Of a DNA stretch of 64,000 bases, positions 33,909 to 46,680 are shown piece after piece (position 1 is the first letter of the stretch; every line of letters begins with the position of its first letter). The notes under the pieces are model-generated. The model was not told where the DNA came from. It saw only the letters and a list, made by a program, of their open reading frames with translations, and did no database searches. The stretch comes from Bryoerythrophyllum caledonicum (lineage: Eukaryota > Streptophyta > Bryopsida > Pottiales > Pottiaceae), in the NCBI GenBank assembly GCA_963971425.1, contig OZ020519.1, positions 12,044,028-12,108,027 of the forward strand. The letters run 5' to 3'. The position numbers and the translations under genes were made by a program.

Positions 33909-35702
33909 CTAGAACTGCCAACCCAGATACTCGTCCGACGACTCTTTGGTCGTGGTGTACTCCTCCATCAGGACCGTGTTCTGCTTCAGTTCCTGCTCCA
34001 GGCCGCAGATGTAGTTCAGTCCCACGAGGAGCTCTGTGATGGCGGCCTCCGTCTTCCCCAAGTCGGCGAAGTAGAGCGTCTGCAGGAGCAGGCAGTTGGT
34101 GCGCGACACCACTTGCTGCTGCTCGAAGTTGTGCTCCGACTGCCACCTGATCATATTGTGCGCCAGGGGCGCCAGCCAGCTCAGAATCCGCTCCAGCGCG
34201 TCCTTCCAATCTGCAGCAATCATGGAGTCATACTTCCCAAACTCACACGCTCTCATGCCGGCGCGTAACCTCGACCGGAGCGCCACGCGCACGCTCTTGG
34301 GCAGCATCCGGTAGAGGTCGTCCCTGGCGTCTTGCGCTATCAAGTGAGGGTACCGGATCATCTTCTCCAGGATGATGATCACATTCGCGTAGTGGAGCGC
34401 CAGCGCTGCTCCTCCCAACGTCGACCACGGCGCCATCCGATGCCTGCTCTTCGGGTCACAAAGCTCCCGGATGTTCTGCCTATCCTGCTTGATGAGCGGC
34501 GACTCCATCTGCCCGGGTTTGATGCTGTGACGCGTCACGTAGAGGAGCGCGGAGGTGAACTCTTCAGTGGTTTCCGCTTGCAGGATGGCGTTCAAGGAGC
34601 GCTCCGTGAACACCTTGGGAGGCTCCGGTCCTGGACTCGACTGGGGTCTGCTAGGAAGACTACTGATGGAGTTACGTCTCGGAACGAGAGGAGGAGAGGA
34701 GGCAGGGCGATACTCACAGACGGCTCTGGCGGACTGGGCAGCGAGTTCATTGATGCCTAACGCGCGCTCGGATTCATGAGGCGGAGTGGTCGAGCCCAGA
34801 GAAGTTAACGACCTCGACACAGCCTCCAAGCTGAAAGAAGAGAGGTTGTTGAGAGAAGAGGTGGAGTGGTGACCCAAGCTCTGAGGGTAGGAGAATCTCG
34901 GACTCGACGACGTCGCCGTCTGGCTTGAGGATCGGTTCGGTCGTGCGGACTCCCCGTTCTGATTCGCAAAGACGTGCGACAATCCCAGCATGGGCGACCC
35001 GAACACGCTGATAATCCTGCCGTGGATGGTGCACACCGTCTGCGCCAGGAGCTTCACGATCTTATCATACGTATGGTTCCACAGGGAGAGATCCCGCATG
35101 TACTTGATTTCCTGCCGCTGCCACATCGCCTTCTGCTCCAACGCGCTCAGGCTCTCCCCGTTCGGAATTTCCTCCTCTTCCTGGAGGCGCGTTACAGCCT
35201 GCTCTATGTCTGCCAGCGCCTCCAGCTCATGGTACAGAGTGGCCGTCGAGGCGATGTAGCGCTCCATCTTCTTCATCTTCGCTTCCATCTCCTTATGCGG
35301 GAGCTCCAAAGCGCGCAGGTTTATGTCCTGTCGCAAGAGGTCATTGTAGATGTGTTCGAAAGCTTGCAACGCCGGCTCCTGGCACTTCTGACCGAGGCGG
35401 GCGACGGCACCTGCTACCGCCGTCAGGTCTTGCAGCTTCTCCATGCACGCCAGGGATAACAGGACCGCTTCGTTGTCGGAGACGAGGTTCAGCACGCCTT
35501 CCCCTTTGATGATCTCTGTGCGGAGGCGGAGAATCTCCTGGTCGCTGAGGGATTGCCACAGCTGCATGCTCTTTGACATGACATTTGCTACCTCGAATGC
35601 AAGAATACCAATCCTTACTTTCTCGCCTTTGTTGCCCTTCCTCTTTGAGTCTGGGGCAAGCTTCCCGGCCGCTGCTTTGATGGTGCTAACCTGGGCCCCC
35701 AT
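33909..35702 (-). CDS. PSI-like protein (DUF3475 + DUF668)
   Basis: A single-exon ORF of 597 residues. Residues about 28-85 (RIGILAFEVANVMSKSMQLW) are the DUF3475 module and residues about 430-520 (GGAALALHYANVIIILEKMI, then DDLYRMLPKSVR) the DUF668 module; the two together define the plant PSK-simulator (PSI) family, linked to growth promotion and phytosulfokine signalling. The N-terminus MGAQVST fits the N-myristoylation consensus (Gly2, Ser6), implying membrane attachment. A Ser-rich linker separates the domains. The intronless CDS resembles the shorter DUF668 proteins rather than intron-rich PSI1. The start is the first ATG, with stops upstream. A probable 5' UTR intron is listed separately. 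High GC distinguishes it from its flanks. Confidence 0.9.
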   Translation of the reverse strand: MGAQVSTIKAAAGKLAPDSKRKGNKGEKVRIGILAFEVANVMSKSMQLWQSLSDQEILRLRTEIIKGEGVLNLVSDNEAVLLSLACMEKLQDLTAVAGAVARLGQKCQEPALQAFEHIYNDLLRQDINLRALELPHKEMEAKMKKMERYIASTATLYHELEALADIEQAVTRLQEEEEIPNGESLSALEQKAMWQRQEIKYMRDLSLWNHTYDKIVKLLAQTVCTIHGRIISVFGSPMLGLSHVFANQNGESARPNRSSSQTATSSSPRFSYPQSLGHHSTSSLNNLSSFSLEAVSRSLTSLGSTTPPHESERALGINELAAQSARAVCEYRPASSPPLVPRRNSISSLPSRPQSSPGPEPPKVFTERSLNAILQAETTEEFTSALLYVTRHSIKPGQMESPLIKQDRQNIRELCDPKSRHRMAPWSTLGGAALALHYANVIIILEKMIRYPHLIAQDARDDLYRMLPKSVRVALRSRLRAGMRACEFGKYDSMIAADWKDALERILSWLAPLAHNMIRWQSEHNFEQQQVVSRTNCLLLQTLYFADLGKTEAAITELLVGLNYICGLEQELKQNTVLMEEYTTTKESSDEYLGWQF

Positions 35703-35709
35703 AGCCCCC

Positions 35710-36010
35710 CTGCTTTTACGTCACCCGCAGTTTAGGTTCTGGAGCGGACGTTATTTCCAAACCCTGTGGGGAGTGAAAACCAACTTCCGCCTGCCCCTGG
35801 ACATGCCCAACGCCTTTATCCTATCACAAGAGCACAACGCCTCGGAATCTGTCGCGAAACTCTGAAGTAGGAGCGCACGAGATCTAGCTCAGAACCAATC
35901 CCAAAGCGGATCAATCATTCATGAAACAATCTAGCTAGATAGTATAAAAAAAAACCTAAGCAGATAGAGAAACGATTCCTTCAAGGCATTACTGATTCCT
36001 GAAAGGTTAC
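35710..36010 (-). other. Probable 5' UTR intron of the PSI-like gene
   Basis: Minus-strand donor CAACAG|GTAACC at 36010 and acceptor AAAAGCAG|GGG at 35710 lie just upstream of the ATG. Leader introns are usual in this gene family, and no coding frame continues upstream. Confidence 0.5.
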
Positions 36011-37080
36011 CTGTTGCTCATGATCTTCCTTCTCATCAGCGCCTCCAATCGATGAATCCTTCCTCCGCAAAAAATGATACTAATTTCCCCTAAACCACCA
36101 AAACCCCAGTTGAGATTCTGACCAAAGTGACAAGAGCATAGGACGTGACACACAAGATCTCCTGGAGTAGTGAAGGAACAAGGCTACATTCAGGAACTAG
36201 ATTCCGACCTGCATTGCAACGAGTGTGCACGAGAAGACGAAAAGCACAAACACACGTTACACACAATAGTCCTACTGGTTGCACGAGTTCATCGGTTGCC
36301 TCTAAAGAGGCACACATTACGGATTCTGACCACATTTGCAGCGTCTAGCAAAATTGCTGTGTCTAAGGCATCACATCAGCAGTGACGAGCGGGTAATCTA
36401 CAACAAGTAGCAACCGAACACCCCACCCACAACCGACCGGCATTGGAAGATTCACAACTGAAGGCTGATCTCCATCAGCTCAGATCAAAGACGACGCAGA
36501 TGGCTGCTCCTCCACTCTCACATCCTAAAAAACCCTCCCGACTCAAATGCCAGGAACCCCCAGCTGCTTCAACAACCACAAAAGATACAGAGAGAAACAA
36601 TACCGCTTGAAACCCTAACACCTCAAATCCTCGCCGCATCTTCTCTAGATCTAAACTGATCGCCGTAAATGGCTGGTAGTGGGGGGCGAGAGGAAGAGCC
36701 ACCGCGCATTCCAGCTCCCGCGAATCCGAGCGGGAAGACGCAGCAGGGAAGGCGAGCCGTGGAGAGGGAAATCGGGAGTGGCGGATTCAGGCGGTGGTGC
36801 AAATGGTGCTAATGGGGCGTCGCGAGATGCATCCGGGTCAGCAGCCGAGGCAACGAAGCAACGCCGGGCCTGTCGACGCGACGCAATTGGCGTGGTGGCT
36901 ATGGCGTCGAAAGTTCGGGGGGATTTTTGGGGGAAACGAAACGAAGGAGAAAAGCGAACGACGACTTCTCTCTTCCTTCTCCTCTCCTTCTTCTTCTTCT
37001 TCGTCTTCTACTGTGCAAGTGGATTTTCTTCTCTCGCTCTCGCTCTTCTCTCTTGCTCTCTTTGTGGGTGTCCCACCCGA
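36011..37080 (-). promoter_or_regulatory. PSI-like gene leader and promoter region
   Basis: About 1 kb upstream of the leader intron. The minus strand carries GTTAGGGTTTC (telo-box-like) near 36610-36620, common in leaders of plant housekeeping genes. Plus-strand GC-rich frames at 36668-37242 lack recognisable domains and are not called. No clear TATA box was seen. Confidence 0.35.
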
Positions 37081-37246
37081 GGCCGCGGAATTAGGGTCCG
37101 CGGCATTAGGTCCCACGGGATTTGGTCCGCGGTATCAGGGTCCGCGGTATTAGGGGTCGTGGTATTAGGGTCCACGGTAGTAGGTCCCATGAGGATTAGG
37201 TCCGCGGTATTAGGGGTCGCGGTTTTGGGGGCGCGGTATTAGGCGC
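37081..37246 (+). repeat. Minisatellite, about 16-bp unit GTCCGCGGTATTAGGG
   Basis: About ten degenerate units (GTCCGCGGTATTAGGG, GTCGTGGTATTAGGG, GTCCACGGTAGTAGG and so on) occur in tandem about 1 kb upstream of the PSI-like gene. Confidence 0.85.
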
Positions 37247-37274
37247 ACTATTTTGCCTTGAGTGGTTTTGCATG

Positions 37275-37620
37275 CCTAATTACGTCACACTACACTAAAC
37301 ATCGCATTTAGTGTCGTCTACACTAAATACGAACCCTTACACTAAATGTAAGAATTACAATTAGTGTAATGACACAACATTACACTAAATGTGAAACATT
37401 ACACTATATGTGAATGGCAGAAAAAATAGGTGTTCTTTTCTTTTTACTTGTGCACAATTAGTGTATGAAAAAGCTTGCCGCAGTGAATAAATTCACTATT
37501 AGTGTATGAAAAAGCTTGCCACAGCTAACACTAATTGTGTACTTGTTCGCAAATAGTGTAGTAGGGTAATTACACTATTTATGTGACTACACTTAATGCA
37601 ATGTTTAGTGTAGTATATTG
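37275..37620. repeat. ACACTAAAT-type MITE cluster
   Basis: Contains at least ten ACACTAAAT/ATTTAGTGT motifs in both orientations, including a near-duplicate block with TATGAAAAAGCTTGCC (about 37460 and 37507). Its right part matches 56030-56115. Confidence 0.75.
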
Positions 37621-38269
37621 ACCTGTTGTCCTCAACGAGGCAAGGGCAACCCTTAGTATGTGGAGGGCCGTTTACATGTACACATTTTTACTCTTTAACT
37701 TATTTTTTATAAATGTATTCAAATTTAGCAGGATGTGCACCTTTGGATTTAATGTCTTCGTTTGGAGGTCATTTCAATATGTGAACCTTCAGATACGACA
37801 ACATACATGTAGAATACATGTCCATTTTTGCAACTTCTCAATCATGTATCATTGTAGGTGAACTGCGCCTCTTGTATGCTAAAAATGTTAGAAATTCCAT
37901 GACATGGAAATCCTTAGAGACACTGCAGACTCTGACTCATATTCAAAGCCAAAATCGGATTGAAAAAACTGAAGAGTTGCAAAAAGATATTGAAAATTTC
38001 TACCACAGGATAGTGCCACATAAACACCCTTGATGAACACAACCAACATTGTGTCACATTCTCAAGCTCCAATGTGCCCGTCTCCAATTATTATAGAGAT
38101 GTATTTGTCTACGCTTGACCCTTTAGTACCTAAGAGGCTTTGGCAAGGTTGTTTTTTGTGGTTTTTCCTCTTGTAACTCGTTTTGCAATACTCTATTGTC
38201 TCTCGCGTGCTTTGGATGCATTTCGAGCTCCTCATTAGCTTTCCAACATATCATTCCAATCTCTAATCC

Positions 38270-38425
38270 ATGCAGGCATTAACAAACTACGGTGATTTCT
38301 ATGAAGTGGAGTCGTAGATTTTTGTGCTAAGATGTATCCATTGTGTAGATGATGTTTTGCCTATTCTACTACACTCATAGATTGTCTCTGACTCCCGTGG
38401 TCCACGTAGGCGCTAAAGGGTTTAT
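38270..38425 (+). repeat. Dispersed repeat shared with 22345-22500
   Basis: Shared blocks include ATGCAGGCATTAACAAACTAC, CTACTACACTCATAGA and GGCGCTAAAGGGTT, in the same order and orientation. Confidence 0.55.
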
Positions 38426-39519
38426 TAGATCAATGGAAGAACTTGGGGGTAGATTCTTAATAAGTCTTAATTTTTTAACGATGAGAGACCCATAGGTGGT
38501 CACTTCGGGAGTAATTTGCAAATTGGTGGACCGATACTTCATCTTCGTTTGATCTGTGGCCTGATTTAATCCTTTGGTGCTGAGCATGACAAATTGGGAG
38601 ACCTAGGAGATTCTATGACTGTGATAGATTGTGCAAAACATCATGTGCACATCGGATACATATCACTACAACACTAATTCTTGGGAAATCACTTTTGTGG
38701 AGGTTGTAGCAGCCAAATTTGGCATTTGAGGTTTGCATGTGATCCCAAATTTTAGGGCGCACCTCCGTTCCGAAATAGGCAAAGCCCATAAGTGGATAGA
38801 TTCACATGTGTTTTTTCAAAATAGTGTCTAGAGACCGTGTTTGGGCCTCCTCAACACTACATGTTTTAGTTCCTTGGATCCTTAGGCTTCCAAAGAATGC
38901 GGTGAGAATGTGTGTCGAAGTTTGACAGGTAAACTATATTGATGTTTGTAGTGACCAGTTGCAGTAAAATGTAGCCACTCGTGGCATCTCCCAGGTTGCA
39001 GGTGTTGTCCTTAAAGGGTTAAAGGTCCAAGAAGCCACATTTGGATTGCGTCATGATGCTCTCTGTGTATTTGATATACAAGGTGTAAAAATTGATGTAT
39101 ACAATAGTTACAAAAAAATTGTATTTTGTTGAGTCCAATCCAATGACACATGACATTTCAAATTTAGATCACTATTGCACCTACTTCATGTTTGAGAAGT
39201 TCCAAAGTGGTCATGTATTCTACATGTGTGGTGTCATACTTGAACATGATACAGTTCAAATTCATTGAAATTACCTCTAAATGAAAAATGTTAGTTGAAG
39301 GCTTTTCAATCAAAAGCTCTAAGTCTTGCTATTTCAATACATTTTTTGTATTCTAAGAGTAAAATAGGTGACCGTTTATTTGGTCCCCACATGTGTCTCA
39401 GAGTTAACTTTGGAAGAGCTTCGAGGTCTCTATATTCAAGTTTGAAGTAGTAATAAGGTAAAACCACTTATAACCGAGAACTTAAGTTTTGAAGAGCTTG
39501 GTGGAAAAAAAATAATACA

Positions 39520-39775
39520 TATTTTTTCATTGATAGCAAATTGAATAACAATTTTAACCCAAGTGATTTCATACTTTTCCAATGAAATGTGAATTAGTTA
39601 TGAAATTTCAAAATATATTGTGGTGTTTAGCGAGTGGCCGCCAATAAGTACCTTCCGTAAGCGTTGACAAAAAATAAGGGGTCTTGAGTTATATCAAACC
39701 CCCATTTGAAACTAAATGGATGGTATTGGAGTGGAAGTGGGTTGGATATACCCCAATTTTACAAGTGTCCGTTAC
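39520..39775 (-). repeat. Dispersed repeat family C, copy 2 (inverted)
   Basis: The reverse complement matches 32395-32660 and 56450-56700 (GTGGAAGTGGGTTGGATATA, CCCCCATTTGAAACTA and AAGTGATTTCATACTTTTCC on the plus strand). Confidence 0.75.
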
Positions 39776-42700
39776 CAATTTTGGTTACTTACCAAGGAGG
39801 ATACCTTAGATATGGAAGAGCTTGGTGGTCAATACTAATTAAGTTTGGAAGATGTTGACGTTTTTTAAACTCAAGCTAGAAGTAGTATTAGCCACCCTTA
39901 AGAGTGAAAAAGGAGAAGTCTTGTTGTACTAAGATTCCTACGTGACTTTCTATTCTTTGGTTTAATTGTAAAAATTAAAAGCTATTTAAGCTTGATTTCA
40001 ATATTTAGAAAGAGAAAAGAAATTTAAATTTTTGGTATTTTAAAGTAACTTTATCAATGAAATTAATGTTAGGGGAGTTTCTTCATTATTGAAATCACCA
40101 TTGAGTATCAAGAGCCATTAATTTCTTTGTAGTGGGCCATGCGCATCAATACATGTAGACTAATTCTTCTCTTTCACAACCATCTTGCTTTGTTTTCATC
40201 AGCATCTTGCACTTTGGTTTTAATGGTTATAATAAAATACAAGATTTAGTTCTATTCTTATTCGATGGAAGGTCCACCCAACATGGATTCCAAAAACATT
40301 ATATAATGGCTTACTGAATACCAACACTTTTAAAAAAAAATTCAAGCATTGCCTAATGTATACATTCAAAATAAGGCAATTGAAGACATTTCATAAGATG
40401 TAACAAGTCTGCTTAAGATTCTATTCTAAACATTCAATGAAAAAAATTTGGATGACTATTTCTTTTGAATGAAAACATAACATGCGCTATGACAGATAAC
40501 TTGACATTATGTACTTCACATAATAGACATGTGAACAATTTAACGACTAAATCTTAATCCCTAAGCATTCATGAATATAAAACAATACAAATTTGTTGTA
40601 ATTTGTTGAATTTCAATAGATTGTCGTGAACCATATTGCCTTTCAATTAGAGTATTCAGTTATGTATACATTTTTCTATTTTTATTTGTGGAGGCTTGAA
40701 TACCTATTTAGTTTATATGCGTAGGCTCCTAGGATATAAGGAAAAGGAAGATGAATTTTGGTAGCCAAAAGAGACTTGTATAAATAGAGTGTCTATATGC
40801 TCCACTTCTAAGCCTATGTGTTTAAAGAGAATAGTTTATCATATAGAAATATTGTTACTTTTTGTAAGTAGGTTAACTTTAGCTTATTGACAAGATACAA
40901 TTAAATTAGCAGCTTGATACATCTCTTCATCACTAGCTTGTCATACATATTGTTGGAATTAAATATACTGTTGTGATTTATTATATTTTTTCATTTTAAA
41001 AAGGTATGTGACTTGTAAAAAACTGTTGTAGTGTAAACGGGGATTTAAAAGCGTAGTTATATTTTTGGCAATATACATCTTGGGAATTCCTACAATTTAA
41101 AGCTAAATATATCTTAATTGATAAAAGATGTAGCAACAATTAATGGCAATCTTTGTTTAGAAAAAATGAGTTCTTTTAGGGGTGGGGTGGATGGATGTAT
41201 AATACTTTTACTAGTATTATAAAACATTTGAACTCAACAAACCTCATCTATCTTTTACAAAGGTGTATATAGAGTGTAGTTAAGTTGTTTTTTCCATGGT
41301 AGATAATTTTCTTCTATAAATGAAGAAAAATAACAATTTTATGTAATCCATTTGTCATAGTTTTTCTTTTTCCATTTCATGTTCTTTCCCACTATTATTT
41401 TTGGATGTAGGTACAAGTTCTAATGAATATTGCCATAGTAGCAAGTGAATCGGTTCTTACTTCTATTTAAATTATACTCTGTAATGAGAATACTTCAATT
41501 TAAGCATCAATTATGCATGTGCTCTATAATTACTTTGACCCGTAGAATAATCATCAAAAGCAAGGTTAGTGATAATTCAATTAGACAATTGAATCATTTG
41601 TTAAGTCACCCAAAGTTTGAATTAAATACCCCCTTCTTTTTGATACAATGATATTTTTTTCTCGCTCTTTATACGTAATGGTTAGCTCAATAGAAGAGCT
41701 TGGTGGTGTCTCAACTAAAATCGTGATCATTTATGGAAAAGCTTGGTGTTAATAGCAAAAATGAAGGTCTCGTTCAAGAAAGCCACTTAAGAACCAATTT
41801 AAATGTGTAAAATCTATAAATGTTTTTATTGCAATTTATAAGATTATAAAAATACAATAGACTATGAAATGTAGTTTTGTAATATGAAATGAGTTTTATT
41901 ATTTCTTGAAATGTAGATTTGAAATTTTAGACAACATCTAATATAATTCATGGTACATCTAGAACCAGCTACTTATTAAAAAAACAAACTTAAGTTTCAC
42001 AAGCAACTTTGACAAGTCTAGTACATTCAATTCCCAAATTGTATAAAAATATGAGAATTGAATCAAAACTTCTCATCTCTTCTCCTACACTACATGACCT
42101 CTATAAGTTAATCTACAACTAGTAACTTGGTTGCACACACGCAAATTTCCCATTCACTCTTCACACACTTATTCACAAATTAATTTACATTCCTTGTACA
42201 CATGGACGGCTTCATGTAGAGTAGTTTTGGCCGGCTAAATGTCCAATCACTTGTTGACATTTGGGATTATGATGACTTTGATCAACATTAACTTATTTCA
42301 CTTGTTAAAAAAATTGAATAAACTTAATATTCTAATTAATATTATAAGTATTGAAAGTATAAAAATTCAATAAAAATTCTATGTTTATTTCAATTTTAAC
42401 TCTATTGTCTTTAAAAGTTTGAAGAATCTTTTGCCAAATTTTTCAAAAGAATGATATTAAAAAATTAAAAGCTTTAACATGTAAATTTGGCAAGAATTTT
42501 AAGAAATGTCATGATGAAATTTTATGCTCTTTATTAATATTTTATCCAATAATAAAAATTAATGAGGCCCTGAAGCCATGATAGTTTTAAAATTGAATTT
42601 TAATACAAGTTGATATAACTTTAAGCAGCTACATCACTAGAGTTTAAATATAAATTGTGATTCAAAACAATATTACATTTGGAGCTTCATTCATTTTGAA

Positions 42701-43000
42701 GTGGAATTTTTTAATTTAATGTTCAGTTTATTTTTTTAAATTCTCTATGATCTATTTAAAAGTTAAATACTCATGCATGCCATGGCCTTCACGTTTTTAT
42801 TTGCAATTCAATTGCTACAATTTAGAGTCTGTACAAATTCAAACACTTGAATTTCTTATGTCATTCTCTCCAAACAACTTTTGAAGCACAACATGGTAGA
42901 ATTTGACTTGAAAATAGATAAGTTTTTCAAATTCTCATCACAACTTTTTCGTTGTTTGTTTAGTTTAATTTCATAGTTGCCATTCAATCCGGTTGTTGTT

Positions 43001-45289
43001 TTGCAGAGCGAGCCGTGTTCACCGTCGAGTTCAATTCTGCCGCTGTGCCTTCACCTCGGCCCCTCTTTTTGTGATTAACTTTAGTTAAAGATGACTTGCA
43101 CTATTAGAAAATAGAGCCTATGGAACAACTCAATTATGCCTAGATGCATCACCATCACAACAAAGAATGTTTGTCAAGCTAATGAATGTTATGCATTGGT
43201 GTATGGCTTGATTGCTATCTTGAAGAGAAGAGTAGAGGACATGTACCTTATACCTATGCAATATCTTGTGTAAGGGGGAAGATGCTTGCACATGCTGACG
43301 ACTTCTCCATACAAGCCTACAAGAGTGAGAATGGATACAATGAATGTTGTACATGGTGGTAAAGGCAGGGGCGTTTCAAACTATGGACCAAGATCAAGAG
43401 GCAAAGCAAGTTTAGCAATTTGGTTGGTCTAGAGCTCAAACTTGGTCCTCGAGCTTCAAACTACAAAGGACCAAAAGCCGACAATGCCAAATATACCTAT
43501 ATGATAACAATTTTTTATTATTTTGGCGCCAAGAATTTGGCCTCTCGGGAAAATTTTGGATCAAGCAATAATACAAACTCAAACTTTTGTGAGGTGCCAA
43601 ATTTTATTCTATTTGGAAGTATTCAAACTTTGACAAGATCTTAGTGGTTAGATTGAAATGGCTATTCTGCTTACCTCAAATTTTTACCTGATTTTTGAAA
43701 TATGGATATTTACTAAGTTTTTTACATGTATTCTTTCACTTGGATTTTTTATCTATACTTTCTAGGTTTAATTTTAAGTTCAGTTTTGAGCTAAAATTTA
43801 CTTGGATTTTACCTAAATTTATTCATCTATATAACCAAAATTTACCTTGGCTTTTGTCCTCCAAGCCCCACACATTTCCCTAAGGAGTGTGCATTAAGCT
43901 TTGTCGTTGTAGAAATTGGAACTCTAGTCTCTCCCATATACTCAATGGCTCAATCTTGCATTATCAACTTTCTTACCTATTCTCCTCTGGAGACAAAAAT
44001 CTCATTCATTGTTGTTTTGTAACAATTACAGTATTGGTATTGGTACTAGAATTATTTGAGTAATGTGCAGTTGAGCAATTTTCTTGATGTTTTTTTTGCC
44101 AAAAATGTGTTTTCTTGTAGGCTCCATGACTAGAGAAAGTGAGAGAGATTGTTTAAGAAAATGGAGACCTCCAAATGCTGTAAAGTGACTTGGAATTTAT
44201 CAAGTGGTGTGGATCACGGCCCCTCAACTTTATCCTTCGGACTTCACACTACAAAGACCCAAACTCCACAAATTGCAAAATATAATGTTCTAAAAAAACT
44301 TTCAAACTTGGCCTCTTGGCATAATTTGGTCTTCGATGCAGTTTTGTCCTTGGTCCACATGTCAACACAGCTTAATCTCCTGAATCCTTCCACATGGGCA
44401 TGTCCTTTTGTCAACTTCAAAGTCCTCCCGGGCTCAGTCTTTTATGCGACTTGGGATGCATGTTCCGTGCAAACATCGAGGTGAAAATGAAATGTGTGGC
44501 ATAAAATATGTGTACGCCATAGGAATGAAAGAAGCGTGTTTGTTGGGTCACAAGGTAGCTTCACGTGGTTGTTTTTTAAATCCATAGAACTCAGGGAGTA
44601 TCCTTGGAAGAGGCAGTAGACCCCTATGCGAATGTTTGCAAGTATCAAGAGTTCTATCGATTGGATTTTTATTGGATAAAATAATTATGGTGATACGTAC
44701 GTTTTCTTACAAATATTTGGTCTAGAGTTTTACCAACATGGTATGGGCAATAACATAAAGCATTTTATGCATTCCTCTAGAGAAGCTGTAGTACAACTAA
44801 ATTCGGGCACTTGTCATGGGAGCTTGGTTCCTGGAGCTCCTTTTAATATTTCTGTCCGGGAACATTTTAGCTTGAGCACCAACATACTCTTCATGGTCTC
44901 TTTAGGAGTGTATGTTTCCCTCTCTGAAAACTTTCTTGAAGTTGATACACTATTGTATTTGTTTTAGAATTTATTTGCACTATCTCTTTTGATAAATGAA
45001 CACAGGTGAATCTCAATGAAGCCACTTGGCGAAACCTGGTGAAGCCACATGGAGATCATTGGGCGGTGTTTCTGAGGAGTTACTAGTAGATATGACTTTG
45101 GTAGATACGGGACAAATACGGAGCTGGCCATGTCCAAGACGGGAATATGTATGGGGTTCGTTTGATAGATGCGCATGGGGATCGTTGTTGGTCTGTTGGA
45201 GACAACGAGGACCAACTAGTTTCTCATGCATGGCAATAGAGTTTATTTGAAAATAAAGGGACGCGACCCTGCATGTCACCCCGAATCTT
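43001..45289. other. Intergenic, no convincing gene
   Basis: Two diverged relatives (about 43400-43570 and 44210-44340) share phrases such as CTTCANACTACAAAG and TTGGCCTCT. A 111-codon frame at 44149-44484 shows no domain. Confidence 0.4.
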
Positions 45290-45420
45290 ATGGTCTTATG
45301 TTAGTAGCTAGGACCACAATGGTGACTTATCTGACTTGGCTTGGGGAAGGTGTGGGGGAACTACGGGTCAACTTTTAGGGAACTTGGAGTACATTGAGGG
45401 AACTTTAGCTTGCACGGGAT
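45290..45420 (+). repeat. Dispersed repeat, inverted relative of 19190-19374
   Basis: Shares GGTGTGGGGGAAC, GGTCAACTTTTAGGG and CTTTAGCTTGCA blocks with the reverse complement of 19260-19374. Confidence 0.7.
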
Positions 45421-45689
45421 ATGGCCCTAGAGCATTGATTGCCATTACTACTCATGCATCTCATTGGTGCAAAAAAGGGAGAATGCAATTTTTGATGCAT
45501 TATTCTAGTGCATTAAAAAACCTCACCCTGATAATGTCTGGCACGTCAAACATCCTTTCTCTCCCAAAGTGCATGCTCTTTTAGGAGAACCGTTGCATAT
45601 TCAATCTATCACATATTAATGTATCCCCCGCCAATAACCAACAAGTTAAGCAATGTGCATATGTGGAGAGAGAAAATAAAAATAAAAAT

Positions 45690-45935
45690 ACGTTTTCATG
45701 ATAGCCAATGGAATTGCGTGTCCAACCTTAGTGATTTCATATTTTTCCGATGGAATGTGAATTAGTTATAACTTATCAATTTTCAAAGTGTACTCCCATG
45801 TTTAGTGGGTGGCCACCAACAGGCACCTCCAATAAGCAACGGCCAAAAGCAAGGGGTCATGTGTATTAGCAAACCTCCATTTGGAACTGAACAGGTGGTA
45901 ATGGGATGGAAGTGGGTTGGATGTAAGGTAGAGGC
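45690..45935 (-). repeat. Dispersed repeat family C, copy 3 (inverted)
   Basis: Shares GATTTCATATTTTTCCGATG, TTTAGTGGGTGGCCACCAAC and GGAAGTGGGTTGGATG with copies at 32395 (inverted), 39520 and 56450 (inverted). Confidence 0.8.
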
Positions 45936-46242
45936 ACCCAATTTCGATCACATAAGCTAGTTGGGGACTCAAATGACATTGTATGTCAAAAATATTTATG
46001 TAGAAAGATGCGGAATTAGGAATGAAACTCAACAAATATTTTTTCAAATTTATCCTCAAAGATTTGGAATTGATATAGAATTTAAAAGCCCAAAAACTAA
46101 CCGGAGTCCATAATCAAATTACAGAGTAGGTGAGATTTAGTGCCCTCCTTTGCCCAATGCCAACAAGTGAGAGTGAGTAAAAGAGAGAAGACATGTCATG
46201 GATAACCAACTCATGGAGGGTACCCAATACCGATTGGCCTAG

Positions 46243-46680
46243 TTTGACTTTCAAGGCAAAGCCACCAATGAGAGCTCAATGGACGTGGAGCAACCCAAAA
46301 TTTCACACTTCATGACCCAATGCCCATAATGACTACACCGTTCCGTGAATATAGTGTAGACCAGACTATTTGAAATTTCCTACACTAATTGAAAATTTAC
46401 ATGCAATTGTTGACTGACACACACTTGCTTGAGAACAAATACCCAATCAGAACTTGGCATGCACATGCTTTGATGGAAATTAGTGTGAGTGATCTACATC
46501 AATAATCCCTCTACACTATATTTAGTGTTTAGTGTAGTGTTTTCAGATTTGGAGTTATCGGTTCTCGGTCACTTCATGCACCATTTCATGCATTTGCCAT
46601 TTTCATGCACCATGCCATGCATACTCTACTGATCAAAATTGGGTGGCCAATCGGAATTGGATGCCTCTACCTTACCCCAA
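46243..46680 (+). repeat. Dispersed repeat, 'filled' copy of 1500-1740
   Basis: Homologous to 1500-1740 on both sides of an inserted MITE (about 46337-46545). The flanks read AATGACT before and GTGTTTTCAG after the insertion, as in the empty copy. Confidence 0.8.
46337..46545. mobile_element. MITE inserted into the dispersed repeat
   Basis: About 205 bp with termini ACTACACCGTTCCGTGAATA and, inverted, ACTACACTAAACACTAAATA followed in both by TAGTGTA (21 of 27 positions match). The target duplication cannot be fixed because ACT/AGT is part of the terminus. Confidence 0.7.

Larger units (their letters stand above)
37621..43000. other. Intergenic AT-rich, repeat remnants, no gene
   Basis: Contains a relative of 22345-22500 (38270-38425) and an inverted family C copy (39520-39775). 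The phrase GAAGAGCTTGGTGG recurs near 39490, 39815 and 41695. No ORF longer than about 75 codons has recognisable content. Confidence 0.5.

Noticed and set aside
34332..34760. Long plus-strand ORFs over 33867-35865
   Set aside because: They are antisense shadows of the GC-rich PSI-like gene, whose domains are unambiguous on the minus strand.
36668..37242. GC-rich plus-strand ORFs upstream of the PSI-like gene
   Set aside because: No domain is recognisable, they overlap a minisatellite, and the region fits a leader/promoter.
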